Shown here: piece by piece, positions 1 to 6,054 of the stretch
How the letters are laid out: each line of letters begins with the position of its first letter
How positions within the stretch are numbered: position 1 is the first letter of the stretch
Assembly: GCA_021784975.1 (NCBI GenBank)
Contig: JAJYGU010000245.1
Location: 21,612-28,405 of the forward strand
Length of the DNA: 6,794 nucleotides
Reading direction: 5' to 3'
From: Planctomycetota bacterium
Lineage (GTDB): Bacteria; Planctomycetota; Planctomycetia; Pirellulales; Thermoguttaceae
Notes under the pieces: model-generated
Told to the model about the DNA's origin: nothing
The model's database searches: none
The model's input: the letters and a program-made list of their open reading frames with translations, nothing else
Translations under genes and position numbers: made by a program

Positions 1-86
1 TTAGCCCGGTAATAACGCGTCAAGACGTAGTTTGTCGCGATGTCACGAATTGAGCCATCAGGATTGACAATGCCATACTCGGCCAC
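1..86 (-). CDS. Possible partial gene, unknown product, truncated at left edge
   Basis: This minus-strand frame stays open from about base 123 to the left edge. It reads like a real protein: from a GTG at 84-86 it gives MAEYGIVNPDGSIRDIATNY and then VLTRYYRA before leaving the window. The mix of charged, aromatic and Gly/Asp-turn residues is unlike a shadow frame, and the other frames here are broken by stops. No ATG exists in the open stretch, so GTG is the only ordinary start, and I see no convincing ribosome-binding site. It could instead be the remnant of a longer gene, since the frame also reads acceptably upstream of the GTG (ending SNHIL). I do not recognise the family. If real, it is divergent from the gene at 147 with about 60 bases between the starts. 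Confidence 0.3.
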   Translation of the reverse strand, partial: MAEYGIVNPDGSIRDIATNYVLTRYYRA

Positions 87-146
87 AAGAATGTGGTTAG
101 ACTTTGCGCGTTTCCCCGGGCTACGTGCGAGTTAAGGTCGTCAGTC

Positions 147-476
147 ATGCCTAAGACACGCGAAGAGATCTTGGAAGCACGCCGCCGTCTCAAGACAGAA
201 TACGGCGACTTATACGACTCTACGGCGGCGTTGCTTTTCCGGCACGATCCCATCGCCATCACTCTTGGTAATATCAATATCATGGACGAGTATGAGCCAG
301 AAGTCGGGACCATACTGCCGAGACTGCGGACCTGTCACTCCGCGGATGACGTTTGTCGCATCGTCCATGAGGAATTTGTCCGGTGGTTCAGTGCGAGCAT
401 TGCCGGCCCGCAGGAACGCTATGGGCAAATTGCCCGCGAGATTTGGGATGTCTGGCAGAGAACGAACCCGGACTGA
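147..476 (+). CDS. Small cytoplasmic protein of unknown function (DUF1871-like pattern)
   Basis: This is a 109-residue protein starting MPKTREEILEARRRLK. I chose the ATG at 147 over an in-frame start at 93 because an AAGG lies 9 bases upstream (134-137) and the extra 18 residues look non-protein-like. There is no signal peptide or membrane segment, so it should be cytoplasmic. The N-terminal third is a charged helix. The middle holds a DPIAI segment followed by DEYEPEVGTILPRL, and the end is helical and Trp-rich (EEFVRWF, EIWDVW). The DP...DEY-E-E pattern resembles the small DUF1871 family of unknown function; this is recollection of a pattern, not a database match. The stop is followed after 21 bases by the next gene in the same direction, so the two are probably co-transcribed. 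Base composition is less GC-rich than in the genes from 1243 to 6052. Confidence 0.75.
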   Translation: MPKTREEILEARRRLKTEYGDLYDSTAALLFRHDPIAITLGNINIMDEYEPEVGTILPRLRTCHSADDVCRIVHEEFVRWFSASIAGPQERYGQIAREIWDVWQRTNPD

Positions 477-497
477 CGCCGTAGGTGCATACGAAGA

Positions 498-1193
498 GTG
501 CGAGTCTACGTTCTACTCCTGTTTTCGATTTCGCTGTCTGCGTCTGTTTGTTCCGCCGCTGAGCCGCAGCAGTTTCCGTTAGCTCTGTCCCGTGCGCGCA
601 TTGACGGTCTCTGGAGGAGTCCCGCGAAGGCCACGGCGGACGAGTTCTTTTCCGCATCTCTGGCGGCCGGAAAGGCAAAGGATTGGGAACGTGCCGTGTT
701 CTTTCTCTGGTGTGGGAAGGTGCGGCTGCAGTTTGAGGAATCGGTTTTTCCACCCAGCGACAAAGGCGGGGACAGCCCCGCATTGGCTCTGATTGCGATT
801 GATCAGCTTCTAGGGCAGTCCTTTTTGTCAAAGCTCTACACCTCTCCTGAGTCGCATCGAAGGGCCATCGCTCGTCTGAGGGATTACGTGCCGGATTTCG
901 ACACAGGCTACCGCCCTTGGTGGAGTTACAAGGCCGGAGTCACAAAGGCGGAGGCGCAGTTGCGCGCCAAGAGACTGGTATCGAACCTCGCCGATTCGTC
1001 GGCCAAGATCTTGGAGCTCACGGCTAACCCCGAATACCTCGCGAGCCTGAAGGTTTATGCGGACGATTCCGACAAGAGCCCCGCGAGAGCGGCGCGGCTC
1101 CGCGCTGCCAATGCGACGATGTGGCGAATTGAGCAAGAAAAGAAGATCAAGTCCGCTCTAACGTATCGGCCAAGGGCGCTTGGAACGGAGTAG
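498..1193 (+). CDS. Exported protein of unknown function
   Basis: This is a 231-residue protein with a GTG start at 498, just after an in-frame stop at 474-476. No ATG lies between, and the residues from this GTG form a clean signal peptide: short basic start (MRV), hydrophobic core (YVLLLFSISLSASV), and a likely signal peptidase I site after CSAA, before EPQQ. The Cys at residue 18 does not fit a lipobox well because Val precedes it. The mature protein looks all-helical. It has a segment with a Trp-Glu-Arg-Ala-Val-Phe-Phe core (about residues 62-78, ending GKVRLQF), then SPALALIAIDQLLGQSF and an aromatic stretch (GYRPWWSYKAG, about 137-147). Its C-terminal half is charged helix, with Lys/Arg and Ala prominent. 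The AVFF-x(4)-GKVRLQF then LLGQ arrangement reminds me of uncharacterised proteobacterial proteins with AVFW/GQLR motifs, but I cannot verify that. It probably acts outside the cytoplasmic membrane. It shares an operon with the gene at 147; no function can be assigned. Confidence 0.75.
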   Translation: MRVYVLLLFSISLSASVCSAAEPQQFPLALSRARIDGLWRSPAKATADEFFSASLAAGKAKDWERAVFFLWCGKVRLQFEESVFPPSDKGGDSPALALIAIDQLLGQSFLSKLYTSPESHRRAIARLRDYVPDFDTGYRPWWSYKAGVTKAEAQLRAKRLVSNLADSSAKILELTANPEYLASLKVYADDSDKSPARAARLRAANATMWRIEQEKKIKSALTYRPRALGTE

Positions 1194-1206
1194 GCAGGCC
1201 GAGTGC

Positions 1207-1231
1207 CATGCGCACGTCCGACGTGGGCATG
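1207..1231. terminator. Hairpin between convergent genes, possible bidirectional terminator
   Basis: CATGC (1207-1211) pairs with GCATG (1227-1231), and CACGT (1213-1217) pairs with ACGTG (1221-1225). They are separated by one G-G mismatch and enclose a CCG loop. It sits in the 49-base gap between the stop at 1193 (plus) and the stop at 1243-1245 (minus), where a shared terminator would be expected. There is no T-run on either side, so intrinsic termination is only suggested by position and symmetry. Confidence 0.4.
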
Positions 1232-1242
1232 AAAGCGCCAGA

Positions 1243-2394
1243 TTACTTGCTCGCCCCCGGCGCCGGTGGCGGGACGCTTGCCGGCGGGGGCGGGGGTTTC
1301 GCCGAGGACGCCGGGGGCGACTTGGCGCCGGCTGCTGCCGCCTTATGGCGGCTGTGGCGGCTCTTGCCGGCCACCGCCTCGCCGTAGTTCGGTTCTGGCA
1401 CCGTCTTTAGGATTTTCTCGATCACTTGATCGACATCGACCCCTTCCGCGTCGGCGTTGAAATTGGTGAAGATGCGGTGCCGCAGCACCGGCAGCGCCAT
1501 CGCCCGGATGTCGCGGGCGGCCACCGCGTACCGGCCGTGGAGGATCGCACGGGCCTTGGCGCCGAGGATCAAGTATTGTGCCGCCCGAGGCCCGGCGCCC
1601 CAGGCCAGCCAGTTCTTCACGAAATCCGGGCTGGCCGATTCCTTGGGCCGCGTCGCCCGAGCAAGATCAACCGCATAATCGACCATGTGTTGGGCGGTGG
1701 GCACCTGGCGAATGAGCTGTTGCGTCCAGAGGATGTCCTGGCCTTGCAGCACTGCCCGCACGTCCGGCCGGCTGGTCTGGGTGGTGGCCATCACAATCTC
1801 GCGCTCTTCTTCGCGGGTGGGATAGCCGATGTTGATCGAGAGCATGAAGCGGTCCAACTGGGCCTCGGGCAGCGGATAGGTCCCTTCCTGCTCGATCGGG
1901 TTTTGGGTGGCCATTACGAAGAACGGCTGGTCGAGCTTATAGGTGTTGCCCGCCACGGTGACTTCGTACTCTTGCATGGCCTGCAAAAGCGCGGCCTGGG
2001 TCTTGGGCGGGGTGCGGTTGATTTCGTCGGCCAGCACGATGTTCGAGAAGATCGGCCCGCGGACGAAGCGAAATGAGCGCTGGCCGCTGGCCGGGTCCTG
2101 GTCGATAATCTCAGTGCCGGTGATGTCACTGGGCATGAGGTCGGGGGTAAACTGGATCCGCATGAACCGCATCCGCAACGCCTGGGCGATGGTCGAGACG
2201 GTGAGCGTCTTGGCCAGACCCGGCACGCCGATCGTCAGGCAATGGCCGCGGGCGAACAGGCAGATCAGCATCTGCTCGATCATCTCGTCCTGGCCGATGA
2301 TGACCTTGTGGACTTCGCCGACCAGGGTTTCGCGGGCTTGGGCAACCCGACGGACCGCCTCCTCGGGCGTCATAGGTGGGGTGGGGGCCGGCAT
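1243..2394 (-). CDS. MoxR-family AAA+ ATPase
   Basis: This 383-residue protein is a MoxR-type AAA+ ATPase, a cytoplasmic chaperone-like enzyme that usually remodels or activates partner proteins with von Willebrand factor A domains. The nucleotide-binding motifs are all present: Walker A GVPGLAKT (56-63), Walker B IVLADEIN (119-126), sensor 1 in VMATQNP (160-166), the family signature EGTYPLPEAQLDRF (170-183), and a sensor-2-like GPR (268-270) before the C-terminal helical lid. After about residue 338 comes a Lys/Ala-rich then proline-rich tail (PPPPPASVPPPAPGASK) that most MoxR proteins lack. The chosen ATG at 2392-2394 has an AGGAG (2403-2407 on the plus strand) 8 bases upstream. Longer readings starting at 2439 (ATG) or 2478 (TTG) begin inside a palindromic repeat and have no such site. 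Usual partners (DUF58, BatA-like proteins) do not follow: the next gene downstream is convergent. The gene therefore appears to be transcribed alone. Confidence 0.95.
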   Translation of the reverse strand: MPAPTPPMTPEEAVRRVAQARETLVGEVHKVIIGQDEMIEQMLICLFARGHCLTIGVPGLAKTLTVSTIAQALRMRFMRIQFTPDLMPSDITGTEIIDQDPASGQRSFRFVRGPIFSNIVLADEINRTPPKTQAALLQAMQEYEVTVAGNTYKLDQPFFVMATQNPIEQEGTYPLPEAQLDRFMLSINIGYPTREEEREIVMATTQTSRPDVRAVLQGQDILWTQQLIRQVPTAQHMVDYAVDLARATRPKESASPDFVKNWLAWGAGPRAAQYLILGAKARAILHGRYAVAARDIRAMALPVLRHRIFTNFNADAEGVDVDQVIEKILKTVPEPNYGEAVAGKSRHSRHKAAAAGAKSPPASSAKPPPPPASVPPPAPGASK

Positions 2395-2402
2395 GATCCT
2401 TG

Positions 2403-2407
2403 CTCCT
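2403..2407 (-). promoter_or_regulatory. Ribosome-binding site that fixes the moxR-type gene start
   Basis: On the minus strand this reads AGGAG, 8 bases before the ATG at 2392-2394. It is the best Shine-Dalgarno match upstream of any candidate start of the ATPase gene and is the main reason to prefer the 383-residue product. Confidence 0.7.
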
Positions 2408-2423
2408 GTCCTCGCTTGGGCAG

Positions 2424-2497
2424 AAAGGGACAGTCCCATTTTGGCGGCCGACCATGCTACGCATGGTGCCCGCCGCAAAAATCGGGACAGTCCCTTT
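2424..2497. repeat. Imperfect 74-base palindrome (GTVPF-type planctomycete repeat)
   Basis: AAAGGGACAGTCCC (2424-2437) pairs with GGGACAGTCCCTTT (2484-2497) with one central mismatch. ATTTTGGCGG (2438-2447) pairs with CCGCAAAAAT (2473-2482) with one mismatch, leaving C2483 as a bulge. ACCATGC (2451-2457) pairs perfectly with GCATGGT (2461-2467) around a TAC loop. Each outer arm is itself a near-palindrome (GGGAC-A-GTCCC). Translated, the arms give GTVPF and GTVPI peptides, which I recognise as a recurrent artefact of a dispersed repeat in planctomycete genomes. Its near edge is 29 bases upstream of the ATPase start codon, so it may lie in that gene's 5' untranslated region. Confidence 0.85.
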
Positions 2498-2595
2498 GCC
2501 TTCCATCCGGAAAGTTCTGCTTATACATTAATGGTTGGAGAGTTTGCGAGCAATGGTTGTTGCTCTTCCAGGCGCCTGTACCGTTCGCGGGCGAA

Positions 2596-2666
2596 ACCAA
2601 TCGTAACCCGAAGCGTAAGCGAGGGACGTAAGCTGCTGCCTCGCTCACGCTTCGGGTTTCGATGGT
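2596..2666. repeat. Imperfect 71-base palindrome (NPKRKRG/TRSVSEG-type planctomycete repeat)
   Basis: AACCCGAAGCGTAAGCGAGG (2605-2624) pairs with CCTCGCTCACGCTTCGGGTT (2639-2658) with one mismatch around a 14-base loop. The stem extends outward through ATCG/CGAT (2600-2603 with 2660-2663) after a T-T mismatch, then ACC/GGT (2596-2598 with 2664-2666) after a bulged A. Translations of the two arms give NPKRKRG and TRSVSEG peptides, known to me as a very common dispersed palindromic element of planctomycetes. It resembles REP elements in size and hairpin form. Its centre is about 100 bases before the start of the gene at 2730. Confidence 0.9.
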
Positions 2667-2729
2667 CATCGCAGCGAATGTCCGATTTTCGCCGGCGAGC
2701 AGCATAAACGCTTGGGCTAGAGAAGACAC

Positions 2730-4997
2730 ATGCGAAACGTCTGTGCTCCAATTGCCTGTTTGGCGATTCTGGTGGTTGCGCCCTTGACCCAGGCCCCGGC
2801 TGCCGAGTCGTTTCGCCATGCCGGCACGGAGTTCAACGCGGTACGCCCGGTGATGGTGCCCACCGGGAAGGGATACAGGATCGCGGTGACGGAGTTCTTC
2901 CACCACGGCGAAATCCGGCCTGACGGCAGCAACGTGCTGGTGATTGCCAAGAACAGCAAGGAATCAGTCCCGACACGGGTCTTGCAGGTGGGCCCCGGCG
3001 ATTTTTGCCGAGTGGCCTTTCAAACCGTCAAGGGCCAGGCGGAATACGAGGTCCTCTATGGCGGCGATCCGCCTAAAGAGCCGCCGCCGGCATGGTCGCG
3101 GCGCGACGGCTTGCTGTTGGAAACCCGCCGCTTCAAGCGTTGCAATCTCAATAGCTTCGAGTCGGTCCGCCGGGCGTTCGAGTCCGCCGAGCCCATCGGG
3201 GCCGACTACGTCGAGGGCGTATTTCATGCGGCCAACCCTTTCAGCCTCAAACGCGAACCGTTCTTGAGCCGCTATTCGGGCCAACTGCACCTGTCGAAGG
3301 GCGGCACCTATGGGCTCTACACCTCGAGCCAGGATTGCAGTTTCCTGTTGATTGATGGGAAGTTGGTCGCCTCAGCGCCGGGGCGGCATGGTCCGCTGTA
3401 CCGCGCCCGGCTGCCTAAACGCCATGACGTCACGCTCCAAGCAGGAACGCATTCGTTCGAGTATTACCATGCGGCCGCCGGCAGCTCGGCCATGATGGTG
3501 GTGGATTGCGAGGTCGATCCCGGCCCGAAGCCCAAGCGGCCGGTGGTAATTCCCCCCGAGGTATTTCGGGCCGATGCGGTCTACCATGTATTGGCGGGCA
3601 ACGTCACTCTGCGGAACAGCCGGTTGGTACCCGATTTCGTCGCCAAGCTGCTGGGCGATGCGCCTCTGCCCGACGACAACGTGCCGCTGGTGGGCGTGGC
3701 CTTCCGCAATATCTCGCCCAGGTCGCTGACCACGCAAGGCGTCAAGGTCCACTGGGACTTCGGCGACGGGCAAACCAGCGACCTGCCCAGTCCAACCCAC
3801 GTTTATCTCCGCCCCGGCTTGTACACGGTCACGCTCTCCGCGCGCCGCGGCGACTCGCCGTCGGAAATCGCCAACAAGCTCTCTATCGACCGGCCGCTGA
3901 CGACCTACAAAGACAAACAATACTCGCTGGACGACTATCTGCCAATCATCGAGCAGTATGACCCCAAAACGCTGGATGTAGCCTCGCTCAGACAACTGGT
4001 GATCGCTTTGGAAGCCAAATCGCTCGAACCGCAGAGTCAGGTCGACCAGTCCCCTCGCAAGGCGCCGGCTGCCCACGAGGGCTCCGGCCGGCGGCGCAAC
4101 TCCAAGAAGAGATCGCTCCAAAACCACAAGGCGGCGCGGCCGGCAACGAAGTCGGCCGATCCGCGTTATTACCTGGAGGCCGCGGTGGCGGCTGGCAAAA
4201 CCGCCTTTGCCAAGGATTCGCCAGCCCAAGGGGAGATTGATTTGCTCAAGCTGGCGGAATTGATGGGGCCGATGGCGCGGGATCGGCTCGGCGACTCGGA
4301 GACGGCGATGCTGGTATGGCGGGTGGCCGGCCAGCGGGCCACAGCCAGCCAGACGAAAGCCGAATGTGAGATCGCCGCCGCCGACATCGCCGTCAACGAC
4401 CTGCTGGAGTTCAGCACCGCCAAGGCGCTTTTGGATTCCGCTGCCAAAGGCCTCGGCAAGGCCCGATCCGGTCCAGCCGTGGCCAATCTTGAGCGCGTCT
4501 TGGGCGACTATTATGCGGCCGCCGGCGACGGCATGTCGGCCCGAAAGGCGTATACCGAGGCCCAGCGGCTGGCCACCGCCAATCGGCGATTCATCGAAAA
4601 GACCGCCTGGCAGGGCGCTCATGCCCGATCCGCCGAAGAGTTCATCCAACAGGGGCAATTGGTCCGGGCAGCCGAGGAAATTCAGGCCTGGCGGCGGGAT
4701 TTCCCCATCGAACGGCTCGACGGCTACCTGACGCTGTTGTACGCCCGCTATTGGGCAGGCCGCGGCAAGTACGCCCAGGCGGTGGCCCAGGCCGAGCAAT
4801 TGCTCACTGCCAATCCGGATTCGCCCTACGCCGACCAGATCCTGCTCCTGTCGGCTGATTGCGACCTCCGCCGCGGCCGCAAGGACCGCGCGCTGGCCAC
4901 ACTGCACGCGCTCGTGAAAGACTATCCTGGCAGCCCCTGGGTTTCCCAGGCGAAGCAGAAGATCGCCTCGCTGGAAGGAGGAGCGAAAGGAGAATGA
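2730..4997 (+). CDS. Exported PA14-like / PKD / TPR multidomain protein
   Basis: This is a 755-residue protein with a signal peptide (MRNVCAPIACLAILVVAPLT, likely cut after QAPAA at residue 25). Residues about 26-115 form an unrecognised beta-rich region. Residues about 155-262 look like a PA14 domain, a beta-sandwich often tied to carbohydrate or surface binding: the pattern GQLHLSKGGTYGLYTSS (184-200) then FLLIDGKLV (205-213) matches its core. A PKD domain follows at about 318-388, shown by WDFGDGQ (342-348), THVY (356-359) and PGLYTVTLS (362-370). A basic low-complexity linker (about 435-475, with GRRRNSKKR) leads to a helical C-terminus with TPR-like repeats near 587-618, 668-698 and 703-735, the last ending DYPGSPWV as in tol-pal/BamD-type TPRs. 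It should act in the periplasm or at the cell surface, probably as a binding or scaffolding protein; no catalytic motif is visible. Its stop overlaps the next start (ATGA at 4994-4997). Confidence 0.9.
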   Translation: MRNVCAPIACLAILVVAPLTQAPAAESFRHAGTEFNAVRPVMVPTGKGYRIAVTEFFHHGEIRPDGSNVLVIAKNSKESVPTRVLQVGPGDFCRVAFQTVKGQAEYEVLYGGDPPKEPPPAWSRRDGLLLETRRFKRCNLNSFESVRRAFESAEPIGADYVEGVFHAANPFSLKREPFLSRYSGQLHLSKGGTYGLYTSSQDCSFLLIDGKLVASAPGRHGPLYRARLPKRHDVTLQAGTHSFEYYHAAAGSSAMMVVDCEVDPGPKPKRPVVIPPEVFRADAVYHVLAGNVTLRNSRLVPDFVAKLLGDAPLPDDNVPLVGVAFRNISPRSLTTQGVKVHWDFGDGQTSDLPSPTHVYLRPGLYTVTLSARRGDSPSEIANKLSIDRPLTTYKDKQYSLDDYLPIIEQYDPKTLDVASLRQLVIALEAKSLEPQSQVDQSPRKAPAAHEGSGRRRNSKKRSLQNHKAARPATKSADPRYYLEAAVAAGKTAFAKDSPAQGEIDLLKLAELMGPMARDRLGDSETAMLVWRVAGQRATASQTKAECEIAAADIAVNDLLEFSTAKALLDSAAKGLGKARSGPAVANLERVLGDYYAAAGDGMSARKAYTEAQRLATANRRFIEKTAWQGAHARSAEEFIQQGQLVRAAEEIQAWRRDFPIERLDGYLTLLYARYWAGRGKYAQAVAQAEQLLTANPDSPYADQILLLSADCDLRRGRKDRALATLHALVKDYPGSPWVSQAKQKIASLEGGAKGE

Positions 4998-6052
4998 CTT
5001 CACCCTCTCTAACACCTCACGAACGCGTCCTTGCGGCCATCAGCCATCGCGAAGTCGATCGCGTTCCCTGTGACTTCTGGGCGGAAGAGCCGACCTGGCG
5101 GCGGCTGATGCAATATGTCGGCCACCAGGACCGCGATCGGCTGCTCAATGAGCTTGAAGTCGACGTCCGCCACCTGGAAGTATCAACGCCGCCGGAACGC
5201 GAACTGGGCGGCGGGCTTTTTGAGAACTTCTGGGGCGAACGCTATACCTACCGGCCGACGCCGTGGGGACCGATGCGGGAGGACGTCCGCGGTGCCCTGG
5301 CCGACGCCAAGACGTTCGCCGACCTGAAAGGTTTTGATTGGCCGTTGCCCGACAGGTTCGATTACTCGTCGTTGGCCGAGCAGTGCCGCCGCTACGAGCC
5401 CTACGCGCTGCTCTATGGTTTCGCGGACGTCTGGCAGCGGCCGGGGCTGGTCCGCGGCTGGGAAGGCATGTTTATCGACATGGCCGAGCGGCCCGAGTGG
5501 GCTCACTTCCTGGCCCGCAAGTTCACCGATTTCTACAAAGTGGACTACGCGCGGGCTGCCGAAGCTTCTGGCGGCCGGATCGATCTCTATTTGCTCATCA
5601 GCGATCTGGGGAGCCAGAAAGGGCCGCTCATTTCGCCGGTCATGTTCCGCACGTTTGTGGCTCCCTACCTCCGCGAAATGATCGACTGCATCCACGGCCT
5701 GGGTGGCAAGGTGCTCTATCACAGTTGCGGACTGATCCGCCGCTTCGTCCCCGAATTGATCGCGCTGGGGATCGATATTCTGGATCCGATCCAGCCAGTC
5801 GGTCCCGAGATGTCGCCGGAATCGTTATACGAAGAGTTTCAAGGCAAGATTTGTTTTCACGGCGGCATCGACATGCAGCGGCTCCTGCCCCTCGGCACGC
5901 CGAGCCAAGTGCAGGCGGAAGTGGAACGCTACTGCCGCACGCTGGGCCGCCACGGCGGCTACATCCTCGGCCCGGCCCATCTTTTTCAGCCCGACGTCCC
6001 GCCGGAAAACATCTTGGCGGTGTATCAGGCACCACGGAATGGCGGGCTTTAA
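4994..6052 (+). CDS. Uroporphyrinogen decarboxylase-family protein (not HemE; methyltransferase-like)
   Basis: This is a 352-residue cytoplasmic protein of the UROD superfamily, a TIM-barrel fold including HemE and the zinc-dependent methylcobamide:CoM methyltransferases (MtaA/MtbA). Family marks are RVLAAISHREVDRVP (11-25) at the N-terminus, YHSCG (242-246), FHGGID (288-293), and GPAHLFQPDVPPENI (326-340). His243 and Cys245 form the HxC pair that binds zinc in the methyltransferases; where these carry a later Cys, this protein has His328 in GPAH. The N-terminal Arg-rich substrate segment of HemE (RQAGRY-type) is missing, so heme synthesis is unlikely. The ATG at 4994 overlaps the upstream stop and has GGAG sites at 4980-4983 and 4989-4992; an in-frame start at 4859 lies inside the upstream gene and adds a non-protein-like Arg-rich stretch. 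No corrinoid-protein gene is adjacent. The substrate is unknown. Confidence 0.9.
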   Translation: MTSPSLTPHERVLAAISHREVDRVPCDFWAEEPTWRRLMQYVGHQDRDRLLNELEVDVRHLEVSTPPERELGGGLFENFWGERYTYRPTPWGPMREDVRGALADAKTFADLKGFDWPLPDRFDYSSLAEQCRRYEPYALLYGFADVWQRPGLVRGWEGMFIDMAERPEWAHFLARKFTDFYKVDYARAAEASGGRIDLYLLISDLGSQKGPLISPVMFRTFVAPYLREMIDCIHGLGGKVLYHSCGLIRRFVPELIALGIDILDPIQPVGPEMSPESLYEEFQGKICFHGGIDMQRLLPLGTPSQVQAEVERYCRTLGRHGGYILGPAHLFQPDVPPENILAVYQAPRNGGL

Positions 6053-6054
6053 CT

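Larger units (their letters stand above)
2395..2729. other. Divergent intergenic region with two palindromic repeats
   Basis: This is the 335-base space between the divergent ATPase gene (minus) and the exported PA14/PKD/TPR gene (plus), and must hold both promoters. I find no gene in it; the short frames crossing it are translations of the repeats. Two long palindromes occupy 2424-2497 and 2596-2666. Between them lies the only AT-rich patch, TTATACATTAAT at 2521-2532, and a small hairpin: GAGCAA (2548-2553) pairing with TTGCTC (2560-2565) around a 6-base loop. The AT-rich patch is a plausible core promoter for the ATPase gene, but no -35/-10 pair with good spacing stands out. For the plus-strand gene, a purine-rich GAGAAG (2720-2725) lies 4 bases before the ATG at 2730 and is a modest ribosome-binding site. 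Confidence 0.7.

Noticed and set aside
474..500. Possible stop-codon readthrough joining the genes at 147 and 498, which share a frame.
   Set aside because: The second gene has its own GTG and a complete signal peptide, which would make no sense in the middle of a fused protein. A shared frame is expected by chance in one of three cases.
1271..1317. Four G-runs on the plus strand (1271-1273, 1286-1290, 1292-1296, 1313-1317), a possible G-quadruplex.
   Set aside because: They are the antisense of the proline-rich tail of the ATPase (CCC/CCG codons), and two of the loops are longer than 10 bases. Codon content explains the pattern.
1426..2076. A 216-residue plus-strand open frame opposite the ATPase gene.
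   Set aside because: It is antisense to the conserved AAA+ core, and its His/Gly/Arg-rich composition shows no domain features.
3372..5015. A 547-residue open frame on the minus strand opposite the PA14/PKD/TPR gene.
   Set aside because: It is antisense to a gene with clear domains, is Arg/Gly-rich without recognisable motifs, and arises from high-GC codon bias that removes stops from the opposite strand.
5338..6054. A long in-frame N-terminal extension of the 160-residue protein gene, overlapping the UROD-family gene.
   Set aside because: The extension is an Arg/Pro-rich out-of-frame reading of the UROD-family gene; the sequence becomes protein-like only from the ATG at 6055.
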